Shown here: positions 22,218-28,891 of the stretch, in pieces
How the letters are laid out: every line of letters begins with the position of its first letter
Position numbering within the stretch: position 1 is the first letter of the stretch
Assembly: GCA_003133075.1 (NCBI GenBank)
Contig: PKZN01000081.1
Span: 3,641-32,531 of the forward strand
Length of the DNA stretch: 28,891 nt
Direction of reading: 5' to 3'
Origin: Acidimicrobiaceae bacterium
Lineage (GTDB): Bacteria; Actinomycetota; Acidimicrobiia; Acidimicrobiales; RAAP-2
The notes under the pieces: generated by a model
Databases searched by the model: none
Told to the model about the DNA's origin: nothing
What the model saw: the letters and a program-made list of their open reading frames with translations, nothing else
Program-made: the position numbers and the translations under genes

Positions 22218-24182
22218 TCACCCGCGAAGGTTTTCCAAAAAAGTACGCACTTCGACACCGTCTCGAGTTCGTCGCATGGGGGGGAGTTTCCTGAACATCA
22301 CCGAACGGTACCGCGCGGTGGCGAGTCGGGTGTCGAGCACCGCCACCGCGCCGCGGTCGTCCTTGTTACGGATCAGTCGTCCGACACCCTGGGCGAGCAA
22401 CATCGTGGCACGCGGAAGGTCGACCTCCATGAAGGGGCTCTCCGAGCGCTCCCTGCGCGCTTCGGCTAGGGGGTCGTTGGGAACGCTGAAGGGGAGGCGG
22501 TCGATCGTGACCAAACTCAGCGAATGTCCGGGCACGTCGATGCCCTGCCAGAAACTCGTCACTGCGAAGAGACTCGCCTCGGCCGATGCACGAAATCGCT
22601 CGATGAGGCGTTGACGCGAGAGCGTCCCTTGGACGAGGACCTCAGTATCGAGTTGCACCTCGACCGCCTCGGCGACGCGCTGCATCACTGAGCGATTCGT
22701 GAAGAGCGCCAACGTGCGGCCACCCGCGGCGGTGATGAGACCGATGAGCTCTTCGATGATGGCCGCTTCGGCGCCGGGGGCATTGCGATCGGGGAAGTCC
22801 TCGGGCACGTAGAGGAGCGCGTGGTCTTGGTAGTCGAAGGGACTCGAGAAGTGTTCGAACTCGTAGTCGGTCAAACCCAAATTGCGCGGCAGCGTGTCGG
22901 GGATCGTCGCCGACGTCAAGATTCCCGTGACGTTGCTCCAAAGTTCGTCACGCAGGCGCGGACCTACGTCGACGAGTGATATCTCGACGTCGATCTCGCG
23001 GTCGCGTCGAGAAAGAAACAGCAACTCGCCGTCTTTCACCTTGTTGACGCGGTCCAAGTCGTTGGCTAGATGGACCGCGGGCCCGAGCGCGCGAACCTTT
23101 CGAAACTCGTTGTCCGCCGAGGTGGTCGCCAACGAACGAAGTGACTCGACGATGATCGTCACGAGCTCGCTGGCGCGCGCGAGTTCGAGCGTGCATGCCT
23201 CGTCGAGTCCCTTGAGTTCACTGCGTTCGTACTGGGCGAGCAAGAGTGCGGCGAATCGATCCGCACTCGAGAGGAGTTGATCGGCGTGGAGACGGTGTTG
23301 TTCGTCGAGCAGGGAACGAGCGCCGGTGGCGAGGGCGCGTAGCCGCGCGGCGTTGAGCGATGTCCCCAGCAGCGTGGCGAAGATGTCGAGTATCTCGTGG
23401 GCTTCGTCAAAGATCACGTACTCATGACTCGGCAACAACATCGATCCCGACGCCAAATGCGACGCGTAAAGGTGCGCGTTCACGATGACGAGGGAACTCT
23501 CGCTCGCTCGGTCCCGCGCGAGTTCGGTGAAGCAGTTCGCCCCCTGGGGGCACTTGGAGCGCCCCAGGCACTCTTGAGGGGTTACCGTCAGCGCGCGGCG
23601 AGCTCGACCGTCGAGTTCGAAGGGCAGCTCGTCGAGGTCGCCGCTGGTGGTCTCGTTCGCCCACGCCAGCACCCGTCGCATCTGGTCGGCGACACCCCGC
23701 GGGACGTCCTCCCCGTCGTCGAAACTTAACTGCGCCCCCGCCCCGAGGCTGTCGGCCCGGTTACGACACAAATAGTTCTGTCGACCCTTGAGGACCGCGA
23801 CGCGCACGCTCGCGACGTGCGCGGCCACCTGGGGCGCGTCCTTCGAGGCCAGCTGATCTTGCAGGTTCTTGGTCGCGGTGGCGACCACGACACGTCCCCC
23901 GGACATGACGGCGGGCACCAGGTAGGCGAGTGACTTCCCGACGCCGGTTCCCGCCTCGATGACGTGGTGTCGACGTCGAGAGATCGACGACGCGACGGCG
24001 CGCACCATCGCGCGTTGTCCCTCGCGGCTCTCGCCGCCTCCGGGCAGGTCGCGTGTGATCTCATCGAGCAGCGCGAGGGCCCGGTCGGCATCGATTTCGA
24101 CGAGATCGTCGTCGAGTTGGACGCCGTCTTCGGGCGGGGTGTCCACGAGGGGCGTTTCGTCGTCCGGGTCGAAACTCTTCAC
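22218..24182 (-). CDS. DinG-like ATP-dependent DNA helicase (XPD superfamily)
   Basis: A superfamily 2 helicase. Walker A is AGTGVGKS (77-84), preceded by the REGQ motif (53-56). The DEAH box (259-262) is in YVIFDEAHEILD. Four cysteines (139, 205, 211, 217) sit where XPD/DinG helicases hold a 4Fe-4S cluster. The later motifs are GILTSATI, RTLALFTN, TSFWQGIDVPG and LLAQGVGRLIRNKDDRGAV, all typical of DinG/YoaA. It probably unwinds 5'-tailed or R-loop DNA during repair. No exonuclease domain is attached. The GTG start follows a TAAGGT box by exactly six bases, so the message may be leaderless. Divergent from uppS. DinG versus YoaA cannot be settled here. Confidence 0.93.
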   Translation of the reverse strand: MKSFDPDDETPLVDTPPEDGVQLDDDLVEIDADRALALLDEITRDLPGGGESREGQRAMVRAVASSISRRRHHVIEAGTGVGKSLAYLVPAVMSGGRVVVATATKNLQDQLASKDAPQVAAHVASVRVAVLKGRQNYLCRNRADSLGAGAQLSFDDGEDVPRGVADQMRRVLAWANETTSGDLDELPFELDGRARRALTVTPQECLGRSKCPQGANCFTELARDRASESSLVIVNAHLYASHLASGSMLLPSHEYVIFDEAHEILDIFATLLGTSLNAARLRALATGARSLLDEQHRLHADQLLSSADRFAALLLAQYERSELKGLDEACTLELARASELVTIIVESLRSLATTSADNEFRKVRALGPAVHLANDLDRVNKVKDGELLFLSRRDREIDVEISLVDVGPRLRDELWSNVTGILTSATIPDTLPRNLGLTDYEFEHFSSPFDYQDHALLYVPEDFPDRNAPGAEAAIIEELIGLITAAGGRTLALFTNRSVMQRVAEAVEVQLDTEVLVQGTLSRQRLIERFRASAEASLFAVTSFWQGIDVPGHSLSLVTIDRLPFSVPNDPLAEARRERSESPFMEVDLPRATMLLAQGVGRLIRNKDDRGAVAVLDTRLATARYRSVMFRKLPPMRRTRDGVEVRTFLENLRG

Positions 24183-24188
24183 CCGACG

Positions 24189-24194
24189 ACCTTA
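24189..24194 (-). promoter_or_regulatory. -10 box for leaderless DinG-like gene
   Basis: TAAGGT on the minus strand is followed by exactly six bases and the GTG at 24182. Its expected -35 region overlaps that of divergent uppS. Confidence 0.5.
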
Positions 24195-24226
24195 CGGGCC
24201 GGGGCCGTGATTTTAGGGGGAGGCAC

Positions 24227-24232
24227 TAGGTT
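24227..24232 (+). promoter_or_regulatory. -10 box for leaderless uppS
   Basis: TAGGTT is followed by exactly six bases and the GTG at 24239, with no Shine-Dalgarno. Confidence 0.55.
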
Positions 24233-24238
24233 CTTTCC

Positions 24239-24979
24239 GTGCCCGACCCGCGTCCGACAGCCCTTCCCGCGTTCCTAGAGCGCACGGGCGTGCCCCGTCA
24301 CGTGGCCATCGTGATGGACGGCAGCGGTCGCTGGGCCCAGCGAAAGGGCCTTGCGCGCACGGAAGGTCACGGGGCCGGCGAGGTGTCCCTGGTCGATACG
24401 ACCTACGGTGCGCTGTCGCTCGGTCTGAAGGCCCTGACGGTCTTCGCGTTTTCAACCGAGAACTGGCGTCGTCCCGTCGATGAGGTGCGCTACCTCATGA
24501 ACTTCAACCGGGGACTCCTCGAGCGGCGCCAGCACGAGCTGCACGCCGACGGGGTGCGCATCGTGTTCTCGGGTCGCCGGGACTGGCGGGTCCCAAAGGG
24601 CGTGCTCTCGCGCATGGACGAAGCGGCGGAGTTGACCCAGCACAACAAGCGTCTGACGCTCAATATTGCCTTCAATTACGGCGGCCGCGCGGAGATTGTC
24701 GACGCGGTGCGAGAACTGGTGAATGAGAAGGTCCCCGCTAAGAAGATCGATGAGAAGAAGATCAAAGAGCGTCTCTATCACCCCGAGCTGCCCGATCCTG
24801 ATTTAGTGATCCGCACGTCGGGGGAGTACCGGATCTCGAACTTCCTGCTTTGGGAGATGGCGTACGCGGAGTTGGTCTTCACCGACGTGCTGTGGCCGGA
24901 CTTTCGCCGCGAGGACCTCTTTGACGCCGTCGGGGAGTACCAGCGTCGCGATCGACGCTTCGGCGGGGTCGACGAGTGA
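24239..24979 (+). CDS. uppS: Isoprenyl transferase (cis-prenyl diphosphate synthase)
   Basis: A cis-prenyltransferase that elongates allylic diphosphates with isopentenyl diphosphate to make the polyprenyl carrier lipid for cell-wall synthesis. Family blocks are HVAIVMDGSGRWAQ (21-34), VFAFSTENWRRP, NIAFNYGGRAEI and PDLVIRTSGEYRISNFLLWEMAYAE. The first block normally reads MDGNGRWA. Here the conserved Asn is Ser29, and the RTSGEQRLSNF block reads RTSGEYRISNF. Length of 246 residues fits. Chain length of the product cannot be told from sequence. It starts at GTG after a TAGGTT box and overlaps the next small gene by GTGA. Confidence 0.94.
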   Translation: MPDPRPTALPAFLERTGVPRHVAIVMDGSGRWAQRKGLARTEGHGAGEVSLVDTTYGALSLGLKALTVFAFSTENWRRPVDEVRYLMNFNRGLLERRQHELHADGVRIVFSGRRDWRVPKGVLSRMDEAAELTQHNKRLTLNIAFNYGGRAEIVDAVRELVNEKVPAKKIDEKKIKERLYHPELPDPDLVIRTSGEYRISNFLLWEMAYAELVFTDVLWPDFRREDLFDAVGEYQRRDRRFGGVDE

Positions 24980-25191
24980 GGTGGACCCGCGCCACGATCG
25001 CGGTGGCGATCGTGCTCTATCTCGCGTTGTGGGTCCTGGCGCTGAGTGGCGCGACGAATTTGATTGAGCCCCTGCTCGTACCACCGATCCTCGCGGCGCT
25101 GGTGGTGATGGGCGTGGCCCTCCAGCGCTTCATGGGACTACCGGCTCGCAAACCGCACTTTCGAGACCCCGAGGACGACCCCGAGCGGTGA
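24976..25191 (+). CDS. Small two-helix membrane protein, function unknown
   Basis: A 71-residue protein of no family I recognise. It begins with a basic MRWTR, then two hydrophobic stretches at about 6-24 and 31-49, joined by a short turn (SGATNLIEP), and ends in a polar acidic tail (HFRDPEDDPER). This predicts two membrane helices with both ends in the cytoplasm. Its GTG start overlaps the uppS stop by GTGA and its stop overlaps the recO GTG the same way, so translation is coupled on both sides. This coupling and its lack of interruptions make it a real gene. A role beside the membrane-bound uppS product is possible but unsupported. Confidence 0.78.
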   Translation: MRWTRATIAVAIVLYLALWVLALSGATNLIEPLLVPPILAALVVMGVALQRFMGLPARKPHFRDPEDDPER

Positions 25192-25931
25192 AGGAGATCG
25201 ACGACGAAGCGGTGGTGCTGCGGACCTATAAGTCCGGTGAGTCCGATCGGGTCGTGGTGCTCTGGACCAAGGAACACGGCAAGGTGCGGGTCCTCGCGAA
25301 GGGTGTGCGCAAGACGACCAGTCGACTCGGTGGCACGTTAGAGGCGCTCGCCTACGTCAAGGTCAACCTCGTGAAGACCCGTGGTGAGTTCTACATCGTG
25401 CGTCACGTGGCCCACGTCGAGCGGCTCACGACGTTGCGCTCGTCCTACTCGCGCATCTCGGCTGGTTACGCCGTCGTCGAAGCGGTCGACGCGATACCCT
25501 CCGACGGCGTCGCGGACGAAGCCATCTTCCAGTTGTTGACGCGTGTGCTGATGACCCTCGATGACTCGACCTTCGAGCCCGCGCTGGTGCCCGCGTCGTT
25601 CTACTTTCGCCTCCTCGCCCTCGACGGGTCAGAGGTCGTGGTCGAGGAGTGTGTGAACTGTGGCCGAGGTGGACCACTCGTCGCCTTTGACGCGAGTGTC
25701 GGCGGGGCGCTCTGTGACCAGTGTCGCCACGGCACCGCGCTCTCGGGGGTGGCGCTGGCGTTGCTGCGTCGAGTGGTCGGCGGCGAACTGGCGTCGGTGC
25801 TGCGCGAGAGCGACCCGCCCGGCGCGGGGGAGGTCACGGCCCTCGCCCAAGAGTCCATTGAAGCCCACTTCGGCAAGCGGCTGCGCGCTCCGGGCGCCGC
25901 CGCGCCCCTGGGCGCGCTCGAGCAACGTTGA
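25188..25931 (+). CDS. recO: DNA repair protein RecO
   Basis: RecO anneals single-stranded DNA and with RecR loads RecA at gaps. The N-terminal OB-fold is recognised by DDEAVVLRTYKSGESDRVVVLWTKEHGKVRVLAKGVRK compressed in this family. Short diagnostic pieces are LRTYKSGESDRV and LAKGVRKTTSRLGG. The C-terminal zinc site is CVNC followed after about 18 residues by CDQC. Length of 247 residues is normal. It starts at GTG in a GTGA overlap with the small membrane protein. HemW follows within a few bases. Confidence 0.95.
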   Translation: MKEIDDEAVVLRTYKSGESDRVVVLWTKEHGKVRVLAKGVRKTTSRLGGTLEALAYVKVNLVKTRGEFYIVRHVAHVERLTTLRSSYSRISAGYAVVEAVDAIPSDGVADEAIFQLLTRVLMTLDDSTFEPALVPASFYFRLLALDGSEVVVEECVNCGRGGPLVAFDASVGGALCDQCRHGTALSGVALALLRRVVGGELASVLRESDPPGAGEVTALAQESIEAHFGKRLRAPGAAAPLGALEQR

Positions 25932-25938
25932 GGTGCGC

Positions 25939-27045
25939 GTGAACGACGCCGCCCCCCGCTTCGGCGTCTACGTGCACGTGCCGTTTTGTGCACACCGCTG
26001 CGACTACTGCGCCTTCGCGACCTACAGCGACCGTGACCACTTGATGGGCGAGTACGTCGACGCGGTCCTCACCGAGATCGCCCGCGCGCGCGACGACGGA
26101 CTGCCCGCGGCGACCTCGGTGTTCTTTGGCGGCGGGACGCCGTCTCGACTACCGGCCGAGGAGTTACTGCGCATCCTGGAGGCGATCGAGCGTACCGCCG
26201 ACGTTGAGGTCACCGTCGAGTGCAACCCCGAGGACGCGAGCCTCGAGCGCCTGCTCGCCTACCGCCGCGGTGGTGTGAACCGCATGAGCTTTGGCGTGCA
26301 ATCGACGCAGCCGGCGGTCTTGGCCGACCTTGGTCGACGCCACGGGACGATGGCGCATCGCGAGGTATCGGCCGCGGTGACGGCGGCGGGCTTTGCGACC
26401 TGGAACATGGACCTGATCGTTGGATCACGGGCGGAGACCCTCCGTGACGTGCGCGCGACGCTGAGTGACTTGCTCACGCTGGAGAGTCCGCCACCGCATA
26501 TCAGCTGTTACGCGCTGACCCCAGAGCCGGCGACACCGCTCGGCCGTGACCCACTGCGCCACCCCGACGAAGACGACACCGCTGACGCCTACGACCTCGT
26601 CGGCGCGACGCTCGAAGAACACGGCTACCACTGGGAGGAGATCTCCAACTGGGCGCGGGCCGGGCACGAATGTCGCCACAACCACGTCTACTGGGACGAC
26701 GAGGACTACCGGGGATTCGGCTCGGCCGCGCACTCGCACCGCGGTGGCCGGCGCTACTGGAACGTACGCACGCCCGACCGTTACGTCGAGTTGGTGCGTC
26801 GCGGTGAGTCGCCCCTCGGGGGCGAGGAACTCCTCGACGAATCGACCCGCGACTTCGAGCGCGACTCACTCGCCCTGCGCACGGCGCGCGGCGTGCCGCG
26901 CGAAGCCTTCGACTCACTCAGTGAGATCGGCCACCTCATCGAGGTCAACGACGGCCGCGTGACGCTGCGCCCGAGCGCCAGGCTCGTGGCGAACCAAGTG
27001 ATCCTCCGCCTTAAGAGCGCCGAGCACTCCAGTAACCTTGGTTGA
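25939..27045 (+). CDS. hemW: HemW-type radical SAM protein (coproporphyrinogen III oxidase-like)
   Basis: The radical-SAM 4Fe-4S motif CAHRCDYC (Cys17, Cys21, Cys24; CX3CX2C) stands in VHVPFCAHRCDYCAF. It is followed by the HemN/HemW phrases FFGGGTPSRL, VECNPED, RMSFGVQS, NMDLIVG, HISCYALTPEPATPL and HNHVYWDDEDYRGFGSAAHS. HemW is now regarded as a heme chaperone rather than a true coproporphyrinogen oxidase; this copy has the short HemW length (about 368). The start is GTG 25939 (AGG about five bases upstream) or GTG 25933; earlier sequence is a recO shadow. It lies seven bases after recO, whereas in many bacteria hemW follows lepA. Its last bases contain the glyS promoter. Confidence 0.92.
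   Translation: MNDAAPRFGVYVHVPFCAHRCDYCAFATYSDRDHLMGEYVDAVLTEIARARDDGLPAATSVFFGGGTPSRLPAEELLRILEAIERTADVEVTVECNPEDASLERLLAYRRGGVNRMSFGVQSTQPAVLADLGRRHGTMAHREVSAAVTAAGFATWNMDLIVGSRAETLRDVRATLSDLLTLESPPPHISCYALTPEPATPLGRDPLRHPDEDDTADAYDLVGATLEEHGYHWEEISNWARAGHECRHNHVYWDDEDYRGFGSAAHSHRGGRRYWNVRTPDRYVELVRRGESPLGGEELLDESTRDFERDSLALRTARGVPREAFDSLSEIGHLIEVNDGRVTLRPSARLVANQVILRLKSAEHSSNLG
27033..27038 (+). promoter_or_regulatory. -10 box for leaderless glyS, inside hemW
   Basis: TAACCT is followed by exactly six bases and the glyS ATG at 27045. A weak -35 candidate TTAAGA (27011-27016) lies 16 bases upstream. Both lie within the hemW coding end. Confidence 0.55.
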
Positions 27046-28367
27046 TGGAATCTGCGCCCGAGCTCGACCCCGAGCTGCTCGATAAGGTCACCAACCTCGC
27101 CAAACGGCGTGGATTCATCTTCCCCTCCGCTGAGATCTACGGTGGTTTTCGCTCCACCTACGACTACGGCCCACTCGGCGTCAACATGCTGCGCAACGTC
27201 AAGAACGCCTGGTGGCGATCGATGGTGCAACTGCGCAGCGACGTCGTCGGCCTGGACGCCGCGATCCTCGGCCCGCCCGCGGTGTGGGCCGCCTCGGGCC
27301 ACTTAGAGACCTTCACTGATCCCCTCGTCGACTGTTTGAAATGCAAGGAGCGCTGGCGCGAAGACAAGATCGACGGCGTGTGTCCCAACTGTGGGTCGAC
27401 GAAGTTCACCGCCCCGCGGGCTTTCAATTTGATGTTCAAGACCCAGGCCGGTCCCGTCGAAGGCGAAGGATCGGTGGCCTACCTTCGACCCGAAACGGCC
27501 CAGGGCATGTTCACCAACTTCGCCAACGTGCTCTCGACGACGCGCAAGAAGCCGCCCTTTGGCATCGCCCAGGTTGGCAAGTCCTTCCGCAACGAGATCA
27601 CGCCGCAGAACTTCGTCTTTCGCACCCGAGAGTTCGAACAGATGGAGATGGAGTACTTCGTACCCCCGGCCGAGGCGGAGGAGTGGTACCGCCACTGGAT
27701 CGAGACGCGCTTCGCGTGGTGGGTCGACCTCGGTATCCCCGCCGAGATGCTGCGCCGCCACGAACACGCCAAAGAAGATCTCTCGCACTACTCGCGCGGT
27801 ACCACCGACGTCGAGTTCTACTACCCCTGGGGTTGGGATGAACTCGAGGGCATCGCGAATCGCGGTGACTACGACCTCACCCAGCACGCGAAGTTCTCCG
27901 GCGTCACCCTCGACTACTTCGACCCGACGACGAACGAGCGCTACACCCCCTACGTCATCGAGCCGGCCGCCGGTGCGACGCGCGGCATGTTGGCCTTCCT
28001 CTTGGCCGCGTACCACGAGGACGTCGTCGAGGGCGAGACGCGCGCGGTACTGCGCCTGGACTGGCGACTCGCGCCGTACCAGATCGCGGTCCTGCCGCTC
28101 TCGAAGAAGCCCGAACTCGAAGGCGTCTCGAAGGACGTGCTCGCGGCTCTCCAGCCGCACTTCATGTGCGACTACGACGTCACTCAGTCCATTGGCAAGC
28201 GGTACCGTCGCCAGGACGAGATCGGCACGCCCTACTGCGTGACGGTGGACTTCGAGTCGCTCAACGACCACTCGGTCACCGTGCGCGACCGCGACACCAC
28301 GACGCAGGTCCGCGTGCCCATCGCGAACCTCACGCACCACTTCTGGGAGTCCACCGCACCCTCGTGA
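27045..28367 (+). CDS. glyS: Glycyl-tRNA synthetase, single-chain type
   Basis: A class II synthetase of the alpha-2 (eukaryote/archaeal-like) type found in actinobacteria, charging tRNA-Gly. Visible blocks are RRGFIFPSAEIYGGFRSTYDYGPLG compressed at the N-terminus, a zinc site (Cys97, Cys100, Cys113, Cys116; CLKC and CPNC), YLRPETAQG, motif 2 FRNEITPQNFVFRTREFEQMEME, and motif 3 near VIEPAAGATRGM. The C-terminal anticodon-binding domain starts at LAPYQIAVLPLS. Length of 440 residues fits. The ATG at 27045 is preferred; a TTG one codon earlier is possible. The ATG overlaps the hemW stop by one base (TGATG). The message is probably leaderless. Confidence 0.96.
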   Translation: MESAPELDPELLDKVTNLAKRRGFIFPSAEIYGGFRSTYDYGPLGVNMLRNVKNAWWRSMVQLRSDVVGLDAAILGPPAVWAASGHLETFTDPLVDCLKCKERWREDKIDGVCPNCGSTKFTAPRAFNLMFKTQAGPVEGEGSVAYLRPETAQGMFTNFANVLSTTRKKPPFGIAQVGKSFRNEITPQNFVFRTREFEQMEMEYFVPPAEAEEWYRHWIETRFAWWVDLGIPAEMLRRHEHAKEDLSHYSRGTTDVEFYYPWGWDELEGIANRGDYDLTQHAKFSGVTLDYFDPTTNERYTPYVIEPAAGATRGMLAFLLAAYHEDVVEGETRAVLRLDWRLAPYQIAVLPLSKKPELEGVSKDVLAALQPHFMCDYDVTQSIGKRYRRQDEIGTPYCVTVDFESLNDHSVTVRDRDTTTQVRVPIANLTHHFWESTAPS

Positions 28368-28891
28368 GCGACGACGGCCGCGGACTCAAGTTCGGCACCG
28401 TCGCCGAGGAGTACGACCGATTTCGCCCGGCTCCACCCCCCGACGCGGCCGCGTTGGCGGGTGACCTCCGTGGACTCGACGTGCTCGAGGTCGGGGCCGG
28501 CACCGGCAAGCTCACGAGGTTCCTCCTCGCCCTCGGCGCGAAGGTCAGCGTCATCGAGCCCGACGAGGCGATGCGCGCGGTCCTCACCCGACGCAGCCCC
28601 GAGGTCGAGGTCCTCCTCGGCCGCGCGGAGTCGGTACCGGCACCAGATGAGTCCTTCGACGCGGTCTTCTCCTCCTCGGCGTGGCACTGGTTCGCCCAAC
28701 CCGACGCGACCGAGGAGTTCGCGCGAGTCCTGCGCGACGACGGGGCGCTGCAGATCTGGTGGAACGGATTCGGTCGCGACGTTCCCTGGATGAAAGAACT
28801 CACCGAACTGCGTCAACGCGAGGGTGACCCCGGCGCCCGTCCGAGGGGTTGGCGCGCGACCCTCGATCCCGACGGCCCCTTCACGGACATC
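28364..28891 (+). CDS. Class I SAM-dependent methyltransferase, C-terminus cut by window edge
   Basis: An open frame starts at GTG 28364, overlapping the glyS stop as GTGA, and runs 176 codons to the window end without a stop. The opening FGTVAEEYDRFRP, the SAM-binding loop LDVLEVGAGTGKLTRFL (about residues 43-59), an acidic IEPDEAM that ends the second strand, and FDAVFSSSAWHWF are the pattern of class I methyltransferases of the UbiE/Methyltransf_11 group. The substrate cannot be inferred. The WHWF phrase is common in actinobacterial members of unknown role. The overlap suggests co-translation with glyS. Confidence 0.87.
   Translation, partial: MSDDGRGLKFGTVAEEYDRFRPAPPPDAAALAGDLRGLDVLEVGAGTGKLTRFLLALGAKVSVIEPDEAMRAVLTRRSPEVEVLLGRAESVPAPDESFDAVFSSSAWHWFAQPDATEEFARVLRDDGALQIWWNGFGRDVPWMKELTELRQREGDPGARPRGWRATLDPDGPFTDI

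Noticed and set aside
27303..28340. 345-residue minus-strand reading opposite glyS
   Set aside because: Long because GC-rich third positions remove stops on the opposite strand. The glyS motifs are complete.
1..28891. Search for defence systems, mobile elements, CRISPR repeats or a biosynthetic cluster
   Set aside because: No transposase, integrase, toxin-antitoxin, restriction, Cas, NRPS/PKS or direct-repeat array is visible. Almost every interval is filled with conserved core genes.

Overview
The window is a gene-dense, high-G+C housekeeping segment of a bacterial chromosome. Both the gene order and several families point to an actinobacterium: a hrcA-dnaJ pair without grpE/dnaK, phoH-ybeY-CNNM-era in one run, uppS and recO close to a single-chain glyS, a PAC2-family protein, and a FolP2-like dihydropteroate synthase paralogue. 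Leucine TTA codons are ordinary in core genes such as lepA, and several genes look leaderless. This argues against a Streptomyces-like relative and would suit a deep actinobacterial lineage such as Acidimicrobiia, but the class-level placement is a low-confidence guess. I see no mobile element, CRISPR array, rRNA, tRNA or prophage gene.

Layout. Positions 1-1606 (minus strand): an alpha/beta hydrolase, a MmcQ/YjbR protein and the N-terminus of an MMPL transporter that runs off the left edge. Positions 1661-4719 (plus): leuS and a YgjP-type metallopeptidase. Positions 4716-6631 (minus): an APH-like phosphotransferase coupled to a PAC2 protein. Positions 6699-9273 (plus): thioredoxin/TPR protein, folP2-like gene and holA as one overlapping operon. 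Then rpsT (minus), lepA (plus), a CHASE-GGDEF-EAL cyclic-di-GMP protein (minus) and a DinB-like protein (minus). Positions 14647-21491 (plus): hrcA, dnaJ, rsmE, HIT, phoH, ybeY, CNNM/CorC and era, almost all overlapping by a few bases and headed by a perfect CIRCE operator. Positions 21519-24182 (minus): a DinG-like helicase and an FMN reductase. Positions 24239-28891 (plus): uppS, a small membrane protein, recO, hemW, glyS and a methyltransferase cut by the right edge.

The genes serve translation (leuS, glyS, rpsT, lepA, rsmE, ybeY, era), protein quality control (hrcA, dnaJ, thioredoxin/TPR), replication and repair (holA, recO, DinG-like), cell-wall lipid carrier synthesis (uppS) and radical-SAM/heme metabolism (hemW). 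There is no gene-free stretch above 300 bases. The longest gap (13833-14048) holds nothing I can identify.

I found no clear novel multi-gene system. The points most worth a second look are: a recurrent TANNNT-6 nt-start arrangement in front of transcription-unit heads, implying leaderless mRNAs; a hydrolase whose only well-placed start appears to be AUC behind a strong Shine-Dalgarno; hemW displaced from its usual lepA-hrcA position, which holds a cyclic-di-GMP gene and a DinB-like gene instead; an Asn-to-Ser change in the UppS catalytic loop; and an uncharacterised small membrane protein coupled between uppS and recO.
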